64,000 nucleotides of DNA, taken from Pseudomonas sp. NFACC02. GTDB lineage: Bacteria; Pseudomonadota; Gammaproteobacteria; Pseudomonadales; Pseudomonadaceae. The notes under the pieces were generated by a model. The model was given only the letters and a program-made list of their open reading frames with translations, was not told the DNA's origin and made no database searches. Below are positions 7,505 to 17,166 of the stretch, one piece after another. The position numbers and the translations under genes were made by a program. Position 1 is the stretch's first letter. The number at the start of each line of letters is the position of its first letter. The DNA is taken from positions 124,001 through 188,000 of the forward strand of contig NZ_FOEO01000001.1 of NCBI RefSeq assembly GCF_900110765.1. Direction: 5' to 3'.

Positions 7505-9373
7505 ATGCGTTTTGTTTTTTCATCGCTGATGGTTGCAACACTGGTCCTAGTTTCAGGTTTTCAAGCCCTGTCCGCCGCCCCTCAACACGCATTGACCGTC
7601 TACGGCGAGGCCCCTCGCTATCCGGCCAACTTCCGGCATTTCGACTATGTGAACGCCGACGCCCCAAAAGGCGGCAGCATGCGGCGCTCGGCGCAGGAAA
7701 TCGGTCAGTTCGACCACATCATGCCGTACCTGGACAAAGGCACAGGCGTGTCCCAGGTCAACGGCCTGCTCTACTCCCCTCTGGCCGTCAAATCGCTGGA
7801 TGAGCCTTACACGGTGTACGGCCTGATCGCCGAAAAGATGGAGCGCGCAGCCGATGGCATGTCGCTGCGGTTCTATCTCAACCCCAAGGCGCGTTTTTCA
7901 GACGGTACACCCATTACCGCTGAAGACGTACGCTTCACCTACAACCTGCTCATGACCCAAGGCAGTCTGTCGTACCGCACCGAGTTCGGCGACGTGCAAG
8001 GTGTGGAAGTCGAGTCTCCCACGCAAATCCGCTTTGACTTCAAGAGCAACGAGAGCCGTACCTTGCCGCTGGACCTCGCTTCGCTTCCGGTATTCCCGGA
8101 GCATTGGTGGAAAGACCGTGACTTTGCCAACGGCGGCGGTTTCGAAGCACCGGTCGGCAGTGGCCCTTATCGTATCGGCCAGGTCGACCCGGGCCGCAGC
8201 ATCACCTTTGAACGCAACGCCGACTGGTGGGCGAAAGATTTACCGGTCAATCGCGGCATGTACAACTTCGATCATTTCAAAGTGGAATACTTTGGCGACA
8301 CGGACGTTGCGCGTCAGGTCTTGCGCGGCGGTGGTTACGATTACAACCGTGAATACTCCGCTACCGGGTACTCCATCGGGTACGACGGCGATGCGTTGAC
8401 CGACGGCCGTCTACAGCGTGCCCATCTGGCGAAAGGCGCAGTGCAAAGTTCTCAAGGTTTCGTGTTCAATCTGGACCGACCCAAGTTTCAGGACCGCCGC
8501 GTGCGGCAGGCACTGGCCATGCTCTGGGACTTCGAGTGGACCAACAAACAGATGATGCGCAACGTCTATGTTCGCCAGAACAGCTACTTTTCGAACAGCG
8601 ACCTGGCGGCCACGGAGTTGCCCACCGAGTCCGAGTTGAAGATTCTCGAGCCGTTGCGTGGTCAGGTGCCGCCTGAAGTGTTCACCACCGTGTTTCATGC
8701 CCCCAAGACAGACGGGAGCGGATTCATTCGCGACAAACAGCTGCAAGCGCTGGCGTTGCTGGAGGAAGCCGGCTGGATGCCCAAGGGTGACAAACTGGTC
8801 AACTCGGCCGGAGAACCCTTGAGTTTCACGTTTCTCAATGGCCAGAGCGGCTTCGAGAAGATCCTGCTGCCTTACAAGCGCAACCTCGCGCAGATCGGCA
8901 TCGACTTTGAAATCCGCCGGATTGACTCGGCGCAATACCTGAACCGCGTCATGGCGCGTGACTACGACATGATCGTGACCGGGTACGGCGTGTCCACCTC
9001 GCCCGGCATGGAGCTGTACAACAATTTCGGCTCCAAGGTGGCAAAAGACCCTGGCTCCAGCAATTACATGGTATTGCGCGACCCGGCCGTCGACACGCTG
9101 ATCACCGGCCTGGCCAAGGCTGACAACAAGCCCACGATGATTGACTACGCCCATGCGCTTGATCGTGTGCTGCAATGGGGTTTCTACTGGATACCCAACT
9201 ACTATCCGCCAGGCTCCTCCACCGTTTGGTGGAACCGTTTCGGCATTCCAAAAATCCAGGCCAGCAACAGTGAAGCCATCGACACCTGGTGGGAAATCAG
9301 CCCACAGGCCCTGACCAACGAGCAATTTGCGCAGCATCGGGGTGCATCGGCCATCCCTTCGGAGGTCAAATAA
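7505..9373 (+). CDS. yejA: Peptide ABC transporter substrate-binding protein (YejA-like)
   Basis: This 622-residue periplasmic binding protein of family 5 (SBP_bac_5) is the capture component of a Yej-type oligopeptide importer. A signal peptide is visible ([18 protein letters not shown], cleavage near ALSA/APQH, residue ~24). The mature part carries YejA-type features such as [18 protein letters not shown] near the N-terminus and the family 5 signatures [15 protein letters not shown] and [15 protein letters not shown]. It is the first gene of a tight operon with the two permeases and the double ATPase. Its stop overlaps the next start by 1 bp. Yej transporters are known to import microcin C-like peptides, but the natural substrate here is unknown. 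Confidence 0.93.
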   Translation: MRFVFSSLMVATLVLVSGFQALSAAPQHALTVYGEAPRYPANFRHFDYVNADAPKGGSMRRSAQEIGQFDHIMPYLDKGTGVSQVNGLLYSPLAVKSLDEPYTVYGLIAEKMERAADGMSLRFYLNPKARFSDGTPITAEDVRFTYNLLMTQGSLSYRTEFGDVQGVEVESPTQIRFDFKSNESRTLPLDLASLPVFPEHWWKDRDFANGGGFEAPVGSGPYRIGQVDPGRSITFERNADWWAKDLPVNRGMYNFDHFKVEYFGDTDVARQVLRGGGYDYNREYSATGYSIGYDGDALTDGRLQRAHLAKGAVQSSQGFVFNLDRPKFQDRRVRQALAMLWDFEWTNKQMMRNVYVRQNSYFSNSDLAATELPTESELKILEPLRGQVPPEVFTTVFHAPKTDGSGFIRDKQLQALALLEEAGWMPKGDKLVNSAGEPLSFTFLNGQSGFEKILLPYKRNLAQIGIDFEIRRIDSAQYLNRVMARDYDMIVTGYGVSTSPGMELYNNFGSKVAKDPGSSNYMVLRDPAVDTLITGLAKADNKPTMIDYAHALDRVLQWGFYWIPNYYPPGSSTVWWNRFGIPKIQASNSEAIDTWWEISPQALTNEQFAQHRGASAIPSEVK

Positions 9374-10437
9374 TGCTCGGCTACCTGATGCGGCGCCTGC
9401 TGCTGATCGTCCCTACTCTGCTGGCGATTTTGCTGGTGAATTTCTTCATTGTGCAGGCCGCGCCGGGCGGTCCGGTCGAGCAGGCCATCGCCAAGCTGCA
9501 AGGCGTCGCCGGCGGCACGATCGGCGCTGGACACAGCGAAACCATGAACGCAGGGCAATCGCGTGCCAGTCGCGGTCTGGACCCGAAACTGATCAAGGAA
9601 ATCGAACACCAGTATGGCTTCGACAAGCCTTTGCACGAGCGCTTGTGGCTGATGCTTAAGAACTACGCCCGACTGGACTTCGGCAACAGTTTTTTCCGCG
9701 GGGCCAAAGTCACTGACCTGATATTGCAGAAGATGCCGGTGTCCATTTCCCTGGGTTTATGGGCGACCCTGATCACGTATCTGGTGTCGATCCCGCTGGG
9801 GATTCGAAAAGCGGTCAAGCACGGCAGTCATTTCGATATCTGGAGCAGCACGGCGATCATCATCGGCTACGCGATGCCCGCGTTCCTGTTCGCCATGTTG
9901 CTGGTGGTGGTGTTCGCAGGCGGCACGTCGCTGAACTGGTTCCCGGTGCGCGGTCTGGTGTCGGAAAACTTCGATCAACTGACGACGCTGGGCAAGATCG
10001 CCGACTATTTCTGGCACCTGGTATTGCCGGTGATGTCGCTGGTCATCGGCGGATTTGCGACGCTCACCATTCTGACAAAGAACTCCTTCCTCAACGAAGT
10101 CACGCGCCAGTACGTGGTCACCGCACGGGCCAAAGGCCTCAGCGAGCGACGGGTGCTGTACGGGCATGTGTTCCGTAACGCCATGCTGCTGGTCGTGGCC
10201 GGCATTCCCCAGGCGTTCATCAGCGTGTTCTTCGCCGGCTCGCTGATGATCGAGGTGATTTTCTCCCTCGACGGGCTGGGACGCATGAGTTACGAGGCCG
10301 CAGTCTCCCGGGACTACCCGGTGGTGTTCGGCTCCCTGTTTATCTTCACGCTGTTCGGACTGCTGATAAAACTGATCGGAGACATCTGCTACACCCTGGT
10401 CGACCCCCGAATTGACTTCAGCGCGAGGAATGCTTGA
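9373..10437 (+). CDS. yejB: Peptide ABC transporter permease (YejB-like)
   Basis: This 354-residue inner-membrane permease is of the DppB/OppB type. It has an N-terminal membrane anchor ([20 protein letters not shown]) and a periplasmic loop (~30-110) longer than in ordinary DppB proteins, a YejB trait. The binding-protein-dependent transport domain follows, with the cytoplasmic EAA-type loop ([20 protein letters not shown]) that docks on the ATPase. The start was chosen because TAATG joins it to yejA. Its own stop overlaps the yejE start (TGATG), so the genes are translationally coupled. Confidence 0.94.
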   Translation: MLGYLMRRLLLIVPTLLAILLVNFFIVQAAPGGPVEQAIAKLQGVAGGTIGAGHSETMNAGQSRASRGLDPKLIKEIEHQYGFDKPLHERLWLMLKNYARLDFGNSFFRGAKVTDLILQKMPVSISLGLWATLITYLVSIPLGIRKAVKHGSHFDIWSSTAIIIGYAMPAFLFAMLLVVVFAGGTSLNWFPVRGLVSENFDQLTTLGKIADYFWHLVLPVMSLVIGGFATLTILTKNSFLNEVTRQYVVTARAKGLSERRVLYGHVFRNAMLLVVAGIPQAFISVFFAGSLMIEVIFSLDGLGRMSYEAAVSRDYPVVFGSLFIFTLFGLLIKLIGDICYTLVDPRIDFSARNA

Positions 10438-11459
10438 TGCGCAGACTGTCTCCGGTGGCTCGCCGACGCTTCGAGCGCTTTCGCAATAACCGCCGTGGCT
10501 GGTGGTCGCTGTGGCTGTTTTGCGGCCTTTTCCTCATCAGCCTGGGCGGCGAGTTGATCGCCAACGACAAGCCGTTGGTGCTCAGCTATCAACACACGTT
10601 GTACTTCCCTGCGTTCAAACGCTACACCGAACAGGAATTTGGCGGGCAACTGCCCTTCCAGCCGGACTATCGCAGCGACTACGTACGGCAACTGATCAGC
10701 AAGGGCGACGGCTGGATGCTGTTCCCGCCCATTCCGTTCAGCGACGACACCCCCAACTATGAACTGAACAGGCCTGCGCCGAGTCCGCCCTCCGCCATTA
10801 ACTGGCTGGGCACCGACGACCAGGCGCGCGATGTGCTGGCGCGGGTCATTTTCGGCGCACGGGTGTCGATCCTGTTCGCGCTGGCGTTGACCGTCATCAG
10901 TGCGTTGATCGGGATCGCCGCCGGCGCCCTGCAGGGCTATTACGGCGGCTGGGTGGACCTGCTCGGCCAGCGACTGCTGGAAGTCTGGTCGGGATTGCCG
11001 GTGCTGTACCTGCTGATCATTCTTTCGGGATTCGTCGAGCCCAACTTCTGGTGGCTGCTGGGGATCATGGCGCTGTTTTCGTGGCTTGCCCTGGTGGACG
11101 TGGTGCGCGCCGAATTCCTGCGCGGACGCAACCTGGAATACGTGAAAGCGGCGCGGGCCCTGGGACTGGACGACCGCAAGGTGATCATGCGGCACATTCT
11201 GCCCAATGCCATGAACGCAACGCTGAGCTACCTGCCGTTCATATTGACCGGCGCCATTTCAACCCTGACCGCCCTCGACTTCCTGGGCTTCGGCATGCCG
11301 GCAGGCAGTGCGTCGCTGGGGGAACTGATCGCTCAGGGCAAGCAAAACCTGCAAGCGCCCTGGCTGGGCTTTACCGCCTTCTTCACGCTGGCGCTGATTC
11401 TGTCGTTACTGGTGTTCATTGGCGAGGCGTTGCGTGACGCTTTCGACCCGAGGTCCTGA
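10437..11459 (+). CDS. yejE: Peptide ABC transporter permease (YejE-like)
   Basis: This 340-residue second permease of the Yej transporter has an N-terminal segment (NRRGWWSLWLFCGLFLISLGG), a long extracytoplasmic region (~45-115, containing LGTDDQARDVLARVIFGARVS), then the transport domain. The EAA loop is FLRGRNLEYVKAARALGLDD followed by RKVIMRHILPNAM. The family motif LDFLGFGMPAGSASLGELIAQGK lies near the C-terminus. The start ATG overlaps the yejB stop. It should form the heterodimeric channel with YejB. Confidence 0.94.
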   Translation: MRRLSPVARRRFERFRNNRRGWWSLWLFCGLFLISLGGELIANDKPLVLSYQHTLYFPAFKRYTEQEFGGQLPFQPDYRSDYVRQLISKGDGWMLFPPIPFSDDTPNYELNRPAPSPPSAINWLGTDDQARDVLARVIFGARVSILFALALTVISALIGIAAGALQGYYGGWVDLLGQRLLEVWSGLPVLYLLIILSGFVEPNFWWLLGIMALFSWLALVDVVRAEFLRGRNLEYVKAARALGLDDRKVIMRHILPNAMNATLSYLPFILTGAISTLTALDFLGFGMPAGSASLGELIAQGKQNLQAPWLGFTAFFTLALILSLLVFIGEALRDAFDPRS

Positions 11460-11460
11460 C

Positions 11461-13044
11461 ATGTCTGAAAATCTCATTGAAATCCGAGACTTGTCGGTAT
11501 CTTTTAATGGAAATACTGTGGTCAGGAACCTCAGTCTCGACATTCCCGCGGGTGAATGCCTGGCGCTGGTCGGCGAGTCAGGGTCTGGCAAGTCAGTGAC
11601 CGCGCATTCGATCCTGCAACTGCTGCCACAATCGGGCACGGTCAGTACAGGGAGCATTACCTATCGTGGTCAGGAACTGCTGGGCGCGGACGGTAAGCTG
11701 ATGCGGCGTATACGCGGCAACCAGATCGCGATGATCTTTCAAGAACCGATGACCTCGCTGAACCCCCTGCACACCGTGGCCAAACAGATCGGGGAAACGT
11801 TGCTTCTGCACAAAGGGCTCACCGGCAAAGAAGCCAAGGTCCGCATTCTCGAGCTGCTTGAAATGGTCGGCATTCAGCATCCCAAGAAGCGCCTGAAGGC
11901 TTACCCGCACGAACTTTCTGGCGGTCAGCGCCAGCGGGTAATGATCGCCATGGCGCTCGCGTGTGAGCCGGAACTGCTGATTGCCGATGAACCCACCACC
12001 GCTCTGGACGTGACCGTTCAACGGAAGATTCTGTTGTTGCTCAAAGCCTTGCAGCAACGTCTTAACATGTCACTTTTACTGATCAGCCATGATCTGAACC
12101 TGGTTCACAGCATTGCGCAGAAGGTCTGCGTGATGCGCGCAGGCGAAATCGTCGAGCAATCCAACTGCCAGATGCTGTTCAAGAACCCTCAACATCCTTA
12201 CAGCCGGTTGCTGCTGGACGCTGAGCCCGCGGGTGAGCCTCTGCCGCGGGACACGCGTGAAAAGGTACTGGAAGTGGATAACCTGCGGGTCTGGTTCTCG
12301 CTCGGCGGCGGCATATTCAATCGCCATCAGGAATACCTCAAGGCGGTCGATGACATCAGCCTGAGCATCGAACGCGGCAAAACGCTTGGGATTGTCGGCG
12401 AGTCCGGATCGGGGAAGTCGACACTTGGTCAGGCAATCCTGCGCTTGCTGGAATCCCGTGGCAGTATCCGCTTCAAGGGTCACGCACTGGACACCCTGAA
12501 CCAGAAGCAGATGCGGCCATGGCGCAAGCAAATGCAAGTGGTTTTTCAGGACCCTTATGGCAGCCTGAGTCCTCGCATGTCGGTGGCGCAGATCATCAGC
12601 GAGGGCCTGGAAGTACACAGCGAACTGGACAAGGTCTGCTGTGAGGCCGAAGTGGTTCGTGTACTGGAGGAAGTCGGCATCGACCCATTGAGCCGACATC
12701 GGTATCCCCATGAATTTTCTGGCGGGCAACGGCAACGCATTGCCATCGCTCGTGCGCTTGTTCTCAAACCTGCCTTGATTTTGCTCGACGAACCGACTTC
12801 TGCGCTGGATCGCACGGTGCAGAAGCAGGTGGTGGCGCTGTTGCGCCAGTTGCAGGAGAAACATGGCCTGACCTATCTGTTCATCAGCCATGATCTGGCA
12901 GTCGTGCGTGCCCTCGCCCACGATCTGATTGTGGTCAAAGACGGCAAAGTCGTCGAACGAGGCGCCAGCCATGATGTTTTCGACACGCCTCAGCACCCCT
13001 ATACCAAGGAGCTGCTGGCGGCAGCACATCCGGGTTTCAACTGA
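11461..13044 (+). CDS. yejF: Peptide ABC transporter dual ATPase (YejF-like)
   Basis: The 527-residue protein has two fused ATP-binding cassettes. Both carry Walker A (GESGSGKS, twice), signature motifs (LSGGQRQRV and FSGGQRQRI), and Walker B (LLIADEPTTALD and LILLDEPTSALD). Each half ends with the oligopeptide-transporter C-terminal extension (PQHPYSRLLLDAEP; PQHPYTKELLAAAHPG). Fusion of two cassettes in one chain is the YejF arrangement, unlike separate OppD/OppF. The start at 11461 (MSENLIEIRD) lies 1 bp after the yejE stop. The sigma-54 regulator gene begins only 8 bp further on. Confidence 0.95.
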   Translation: MSENLIEIRDLSVSFNGNTVVRNLSLDIPAGECLALVGESGSGKSVTAHSILQLLPQSGTVSTGSITYRGQELLGADGKLMRRIRGNQIAMIFQEPMTSLNPLHTVAKQIGETLLLHKGLTGKEAKVRILELLEMVGIQHPKKRLKAYPHELSGGQRQRVMIAMALACEPELLIADEPTTALDVTVQRKILLLLKALQQRLNMSLLLISHDLNLVHSIAQKVCVMRAGEIVEQSNCQMLFKNPQHPYSRLLLDAEPAGEPLPRDTREKVLEVDNLRVWFSLGGGIFNRHQEYLKAVDDISLSIERGKTLGIVGESGSGKSTLGQAILRLLESRGSIRFKGHALDTLNQKQMRPWRKQMQVVFQDPYGSLSPRMSVAQIISEGLEVHSELDKVCCEAEVVRVLEEVGIDPLSRHRYPHEFSGGQRQRIAIARALVLKPALILLDEPTSALDRTVQKQVVALLRQLQEKHGLTYLFISHDLAVVRALAHDLIVVKDGKVVERGASHDVFDTPQHPYTKELLAAAHPGFN

Positions 13045-13052
13045 AAAGAGCA

Positions 13053-14519
13053 ATGACCAGCAGTCTGAGCGGCCAGATGCCGGGGACGGAAACGACGGAA
13101 CAGTGCATGAAAGACAGTGACAGCCTCAAGGATTACCGACGCGTCCGGCAGCTCGCCATCCGTTCGTTGTTCGAAATCATCGAGCAGTCCAGTGAAGGTA
13201 CTGTGATCGTGGACAAGGAAGCGCGAATCGTCTGGATCAACGAGCGCTACGCCAGGCGCTTCGGTCTGGAAGACGCCAGTCGGGCGGTGGGCCAGCCGTG
13301 CGAAAAAGTGATTCCCGGCAGCCTGCTGCGACAGGTCGCCAGTAACGGCCAGCCTATTTTGCTGGACATGATGGACACCGCCAAGGACCCGCTGGTGGTC
13401 ATGCGCCTGCCGATTCATGACGATGGCGGTGGCGTGATCGGCGCGATCGGTTTCGCCCTCTTCGATGAGCTGCACGCGCTGTCGCCGTTGCTCAAGCGTT
13501 ACCTGAGCATGCAGCAGGAACTGGCCTCGACCCGTTCGCTGTTGCGGGCTCGCCAGGCCAAGTACAGTTTTGCGCACTTCATCGGCAACAGCGCCGCGAG
13601 CCTTGAGGTCAAGCGTCGCGCCCGACGCAGCGCCAGCACCGACTCCCCCGTGCTGCTGCTGGGCGAAACCGGCACAGGCAAGGAGTTGCTCGCTCACGCG
13701 ATTCACAATACATCCCCCCGCGCGCACAAGCCGTTCGTGAGCGTCAACAGTGCGGCCATTCCCGAAACACTGCTGGAGGCAGAGTTTTTCGGCACCGCGC
13801 CGGGCGCGTTTACCGGCGCGGATCGGCGCGGACGGCAGGGCAAACTCTACCTGGCCGAAGGCGGCACGCTGTTTCTGGACGAGATCGGCGACATGCCCCT
13901 GCCCTTGCAGAGCAAACTGTTAAGGGTTCTGCAGGAAAAAGAATACGAACCTGTGGGCTCCAACGAAATGATCAAAAGCGACGTACGCCTGATTGCGGCG
14001 ACGTCGACAGACCTGGAAGCAGCGATCAAGCGAGGAGAGTTTCGGGCGGACCTGTATTACCGCCTCAGTGTGCTGCCCATCGCCGTGCCGCCCCTGCGCG
14101 AACGTCTGGACGACCTCGCGGCGTTGAGCGAGGCGATCCTGGAAGAACTGCGCAGCCGGCATGAGTTGCAACCGAGCGCCATGGCGATGCTGGCCAGGCA
14201 CGCGTGGCCGGGCAACATCCGGGAGTTGCGCAACGTGCTGGAACGCGCGGCGTTGCTCAGTGACGATTTGCAGCTTGGCGCGGAGGAGATCTGCGCGGCC
14301 ATCGGCACGATGGTACCCATCGAAGGCACTGCTCAGCCGTCAGCTCCGGTGCCCGACGAAACGTACAGCGAGGCGCGTGAGCGATTTGATCGCGAGTTGA
14401 TCCAGGCGAAACTGACGCAATGCCGGGGCAATGTGATCCTCGCAGCGCGGCAACTGGGCCTTGGCCGGTCGACGTTATACAAGAAAATGGCAGCGCTGGG
14501 CATTGCCGAGTCTCATTAA
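13053..14519 (+). CDS. hbcR: Sigma-54-dependent regulator HbcR (PAS, AAA+, Fis HTH)
   Basis: This 488-residue enhancer-binding protein has an N-terminal PAS sensor (~35-150), a central AAA+ domain with Walker A GETGTGKE (204-211), the sigma-54-contacting GAFTGAD loop (~251-257) and Walker B GGTLFLDEIGD, and a Fis-type C-terminal HTH (CRGNVILAARQLGLGRSTLYKK). Gene order with the permease and bdhA matches the P. aeruginosa PA2005-PA2004-PA2003 locus, where PA2005 (HbcR) with RpoN activates (R)-3-hydroxybutyrate use. Two GTCTC-N6-GAGAC sites and a -24/-12 promoter lie just downstream, before the permease. The start could instead be the ATG at 13107, which would remove 18 residues. It lies 8 bp after yejF, so yej transcripts may extend into it. 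Confidence 0.9.
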   Translation: MTSSLSGQMPGTETTEQCMKDSDSLKDYRRVRQLAIRSLFEIIEQSSEGTVIVDKEARIVWINERYARRFGLEDASRAVGQPCEKVIPGSLLRQVASNGQPILLDMMDTAKDPLVVMRLPIHDDGGGVIGAIGFALFDELHALSPLLKRYLSMQQELASTRSLLRARQAKYSFAHFIGNSAASLEVKRRARRSASTDSPVLLLGETGTGKELLAHAIHNTSPRAHKPFVSVNSAAIPETLLEAEFFGTAPGAFTGADRRGRQGKLYLAEGGTLFLDEIGDMPLPLQSKLLRVLQEKEYEPVGSNEMIKSDVRLIAATSTDLEAAIKRGEFRADLYYRLSVLPIAVPPLRERLDDLAALSEAILEELRSRHELQPSAMAMLARHAWPGNIRELRNVLERAALLSDDLQLGAEEICAAIGTMVPIEGTAQPSAPVPDETYSEARERFDRELIQAKLTQCRGNVILAARQLGLGRSTLYKKMAALGIAESH

Positions 14520-14535
14520 CGAGACAATGAGTCTC
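14510..14535. promoter_or_regulatory. Upstream activator site 1 for permease/bdhA promoter
   Basis: GTCTC-N6-GAGAC at 14510-14525 is followed after 5 bp by another GTCTC (14531-14535). It overlaps the hbcR stop codon and lies about 185 bp before the -24 element, a normal distance for an enhancer-binding-protein site. The same GTCTC-N6-GAGAC arrangement recurs at 14632. HbcR binding is inferred. Confidence 0.65.
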
Positions 14536-14631
14536 TAAGGGTGGAATGGGCGTTATCCCCGCTTTTTTCTAGCGGGGTGGCGTAACACCCGCCCTGTGTT
14601 TGGGAGGTTGAACAACATAATTCGCAAATAA

Positions 14632-14647
14632 GTCTCTTATCCGAGAC
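14632..14647. promoter_or_regulatory. Upstream activator site 2 for permease/bdhA promoter
   Basis: GTCTC-N6-GAGAC, an exact repeat of the arrangement at 14510-14525, lies 122 bp from it and about 64 bp upstream of the -24 element. The paired identical inverted repeats are the best candidates for HbcR sites. Confidence 0.65.
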
Positions 14648-14710
14648 AAACTTCTCGACCATCCCACCAATCCGAGAATAAAACAGCGCAATATCAACCA
14701 CTTAGCGCAG

Positions 14711-14726
14711 TGGCACGAAAGTAGCT
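14711..14726 (+). promoter_or_regulatory. Sigma-54 (-24/-12) promoter
   Basis: TGGCACG-AAAG-TAGCT matches the RpoN consensus TGGCACG-N4-TTGCW except for one base, and keeps the essential GG-N10-GC spacing (GG 14712-14713, GC 14724-14725). It lies 57 bp upstream of the permease start, behind a sigma-54 regulator gene. Confidence 0.85.
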
Positions 14727-14782
14727 ATACCTCCTGTACGCGGCTAGACCGCCGTCATAACAAAAACAACAGGAGACACTCG

Positions 14783-16174
14783 ATGAGTGTGATCATCGCT
14801 CTGGCAGCCCTCGCGCTGCTGATGCTTGCTGCATACCGTGGTTACAGCGTTATCCTTTTTGCCCCCATCGCCGCGCTCGGCGCGGTGCTGTTGACGGATC
14901 CATCGGCCGTCGCTCCCGCGTTCACCGGCGTGTTCATGGACAAGATGGTCGGCTTCGTCAAACTCTACTTTCCGGTTTTCCTGCTGGGCGCGGTCTTCGG
15001 CAAGTTGATCGAGCTGTCGGGGTTCTCTCGCTCCATCGTGGCTGCTGCCATTGGTCTGCTCGGCACGCGTCAGGCCATGCTGGTGATCGTCCTCGTTTGC
15101 GCCCTGCTCACCTACGGCGGCGTCTCGCTGTTCGTGGTGGTCTTCGCGGTCTACCCCTTTGCCGCCGAAATGTTCCGCCAGAGCAACATCCCCAAACGCC
15201 TGATCCCGGCGACCATCGCGCTTGGCGCCTTCTCGTTTACCATGGACGCCCTGCCCGGCACGCCACAGATTCAGAACATCATCCCTTCAACCTTCTTCAA
15301 CACCACCGCGTGGGCGGCGCCCTGGCTCGGTTTGATCGGCACGGTGTTCGTGTTCTGCGCGGGCATGCTGTTCCTGCAGCGTCAGCGCAACAAGGCGCAA
15401 CGCGCGGGCGAAGGCTACGGCACCGAATTGCGCAACGAGCCGGAAACCGCCGCCGACATCAAATTACCCAATCCATGGGTCGCGTTGGCGCCATTGCTGC
15501 TGGTAGGCGTGATGAACCTGCTGTTCACCCAATGGATTCCGCAGTGGTACGGCAAGACGCATACCCTGGCCCTGCCTGGCATGGTCACTCCAGTGCAAAC
15601 CGAGATTTCCAAAATCACCGCGATCTGGGCCGTGGAAGCGGCCCTGCTCGTGGGGATCGTCTTTGTGCTGCTGTTCGCCTTTGGCGCCGTGAAGTCGAAA
15701 CTGGCTGAGGGCAGCAAAGGCGCGGTGAGCGGCGCGCTACTGGCGGCGATGAACACGGCATCGGAATACGGCTTCGGTGCGGTCATCGCCTCCCTGCCAG
15801 GCTTTCTGGTGCTGGCCGACGGACTGAAGAGCATCCCCAACCCATTGGTGAACGAAGCCATCACCGTTACCTTGCTCGCCGGCATTACCGGCTCGGCCTC
15901 GGGCGGCATGAGCATCGCGCTGGCTGCGATGTCCGACAGTTTCATTGCCGCTGCGCACGCCGCGAACATTCCGCTGGAGGTCCTGCATCGGGTCGCCGCC
16001 ATGGCCAGCGGCGGCATGGACACGCTGCCGCACAATGGCGCGGTCATCACGTTGCTCGCCGTGACGGGGCTGACCCACCGGGAGGCCTACAAGGACATTT
16101 TCGGGATCACCATCATCAAGACCCTCGCGGTCTTCGTGGTCATCGCCACTTTCTATGCAACCGGTATCGTATGA
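14783..16174 (+). CDS. GntP-type permease, putative 3-hydroxybutyrate transporter
   Basis: This 463-residue inner-membrane transporter of the GntP/CitM-like ion transporter group has about 12 hydrophobic segments. They begin with MSVIIALAALALLMLAAYRG. Conserved patches include YGGVSLFVVVFAVYPFAAEMFR, ALPGTPQIQNIIPSTFFNT and GSASGGMSIALAAMSDSFI. The start has an AGGAG site. Position between hbcR and bdhA, behind the sigma-54 promoter, matches the P. aeruginosa PA2004 permease. Uptake of (R)-3-hydroxybutyrate is therefore the likely role, though GntP-family members can also carry gluconate-like acids. bdhA follows by 10 bp. Confidence 0.87.
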   Translation: MSVIIALAALALLMLAAYRGYSVILFAPIAALGAVLLTDPSAVAPAFTGVFMDKMVGFVKLYFPVFLLGAVFGKLIELSGFSRSIVAAAIGLLGTRQAMLVIVLVCALLTYGGVSLFVVVFAVYPFAAEMFRQSNIPKRLIPATIALGAFSFTMDALPGTPQIQNIIPSTFFNTTAWAAPWLGLIGTVFVFCAGMLFLQRQRNKAQRAGEGYGTELRNEPETAADIKLPNPWVALAPLLLVGVMNLLFTQWIPQWYGKTHTLALPGMVTPVQTEISKITAIWAVEAALLVGIVFVLLFAFGAVKSKLAEGSKGAVSGALLAAMNTASEYGFGAVIASLPGFLVLADGLKSIPNPLVNEAITVTLLAGITGSASGGMSIALAAMSDSFIAAAHAANIPLEVLHRVAAMASGGMDTLPHNGAVITLLAVTGLTHREAYKDIFGITIIKTLAVFVVIATFYATGIV

Positions 16175-16184
16175 GGAACCGAAC

Positions 16185-16955
16185 ATGAGTCTGCAAGGTA
16201 AAACCGCATTGGTCACCGGCTCCACCAGTGGCATCGGCCTGGGGATCGCGCTGACCCTCGCCAAGGCCGGGGCGAATCTGGTGCTGAACGGCTTTGGCGA
16301 TGCATCGGCCGTGCTCGAACAGGTCAAGCAGTATGGCGGCAAGGTCGGGCATCATCCTGCGGACGTCAGCGACGTGGCACAGATCGCCGACATGATCGCC
16401 TACGCCGAGCGCGAGTTTGGCGGCGTGGACATACTGGTCAATAACGCCGGCATCCAGCATGTCGATGCGGTGGAAGACTTTCCGGTGGAAAGCTGGGACA
16501 AGATCATCGCGATCAACCTGTCTTCGGTGTTCCACAGCACCCGGCTGGCGCTCCCGGGCATGAGAGCCAAAGGCTGGGGACGAATCGTGAATATCGCCTC
16601 GGTGCACGGTCTGGTGGGTTCCACGGGCAAGGCCGCGTATGTGGCGGCCAAGCATGGGGTGATCGGACTGACCAAGGTCGTCGGCCTGGAAACCGCCACC
16701 ACTCAGATCACCTGCAATGCGATCTGCCCGGGCTGGGTGCTGACACCGCTGGTTCAAAAGCAGATCGACGACCGGGGCGCGGAAACGGGTGACATCGAGC
16801 AAGCCAAACAGGACCTGCTGGCCGAGAAGCAGCCGTCACTGGAGTTTGTCACGCCCTCGCAGTTGGGCGAACTGACGCTGTTCCTGTGCAGTGAAGCCGG
16901 GGCGCAGGTGCGCGGCGCGGCCTGGAATATCGATGGAGGCTGGCTGGCGCGGTAG
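16185..16955 (+). CDS. bdhA: 3-hydroxybutyrate dehydrogenase
   Basis: This 256-residue short-chain dehydrogenase interconverts (R)-3-hydroxybutyrate and acetoacetate with NAD. It has the Rossmann motif GSTSGIG, the NNAG motif (NNAGIQHV), the catalytic Ser in NIASVHGLVGS, and Tyr-Lys in YVAAK. The bacterial D-beta-hydroxybutyrate dehydrogenase signatures ICPGWVLTPLVQKQ and the C-terminal GAAWNIDGGWLAR are present. The start at 16185 has GAGGAA 8 nt before it; a longer upstream frame overlaps the permease end and adds no family sequence. It is the last gene of the HbcR-controlled unit. Confidence 0.95.
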   Translation: MSLQGKTALVTGSTSGIGLGIALTLAKAGANLVLNGFGDASAVLEQVKQYGGKVGHHPADVSDVAQIADMIAYAEREFGGVDILVNNAGIQHVDAVEDFPVESWDKIIAINLSSVFHSTRLALPGMRAKGWGRIVNIASVHGLVGSTGKAAYVAAKHGVIGLTKVVGLETATTQITCNAICPGWVLTPLVQKQIDDRGAETGDIEQAKQDLLAEKQPSLEFVTPSQLGELTLFLCSEAGAQVRGAAWNIDGGWLAR

Positions 16956-17037
16956 ACCCGGGCTTTCCACCGCTCTTGTAGGATCCGGCCGGTACGGTAT
17001 TAGCGTCGTGCTCATGTCTTCGGAACGACGCGGGTCC

Positions 17038-17136
17038 TGTAGGAGCCGTCCGAGGTTACGAGGGCCGCGATGCGGTGGGTCAATCCACTGTTAAGGGTGC
17101 TGACCCACCGCATTCGCCAGCACGCCGGCTCCTACA
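17038..17136. repeat. REP/BIME element
   Basis: The arms TGTAGGAGCCG and CCGGCTCCTACA enclose an inner inverted pair (GCGGTGGGTCA / TGACCCACCGC). The core GAGGTTACGAGGGCCGCGA recurs at 48541, 48696, 35298 (inverted) and in the array at 59954. It lies between the convergent ends of bdhA and pilU. Confidence 0.75.
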
Positions 17137-17166
17137 AAGGTGTGTAACGTCGACCATCGGGTGACT

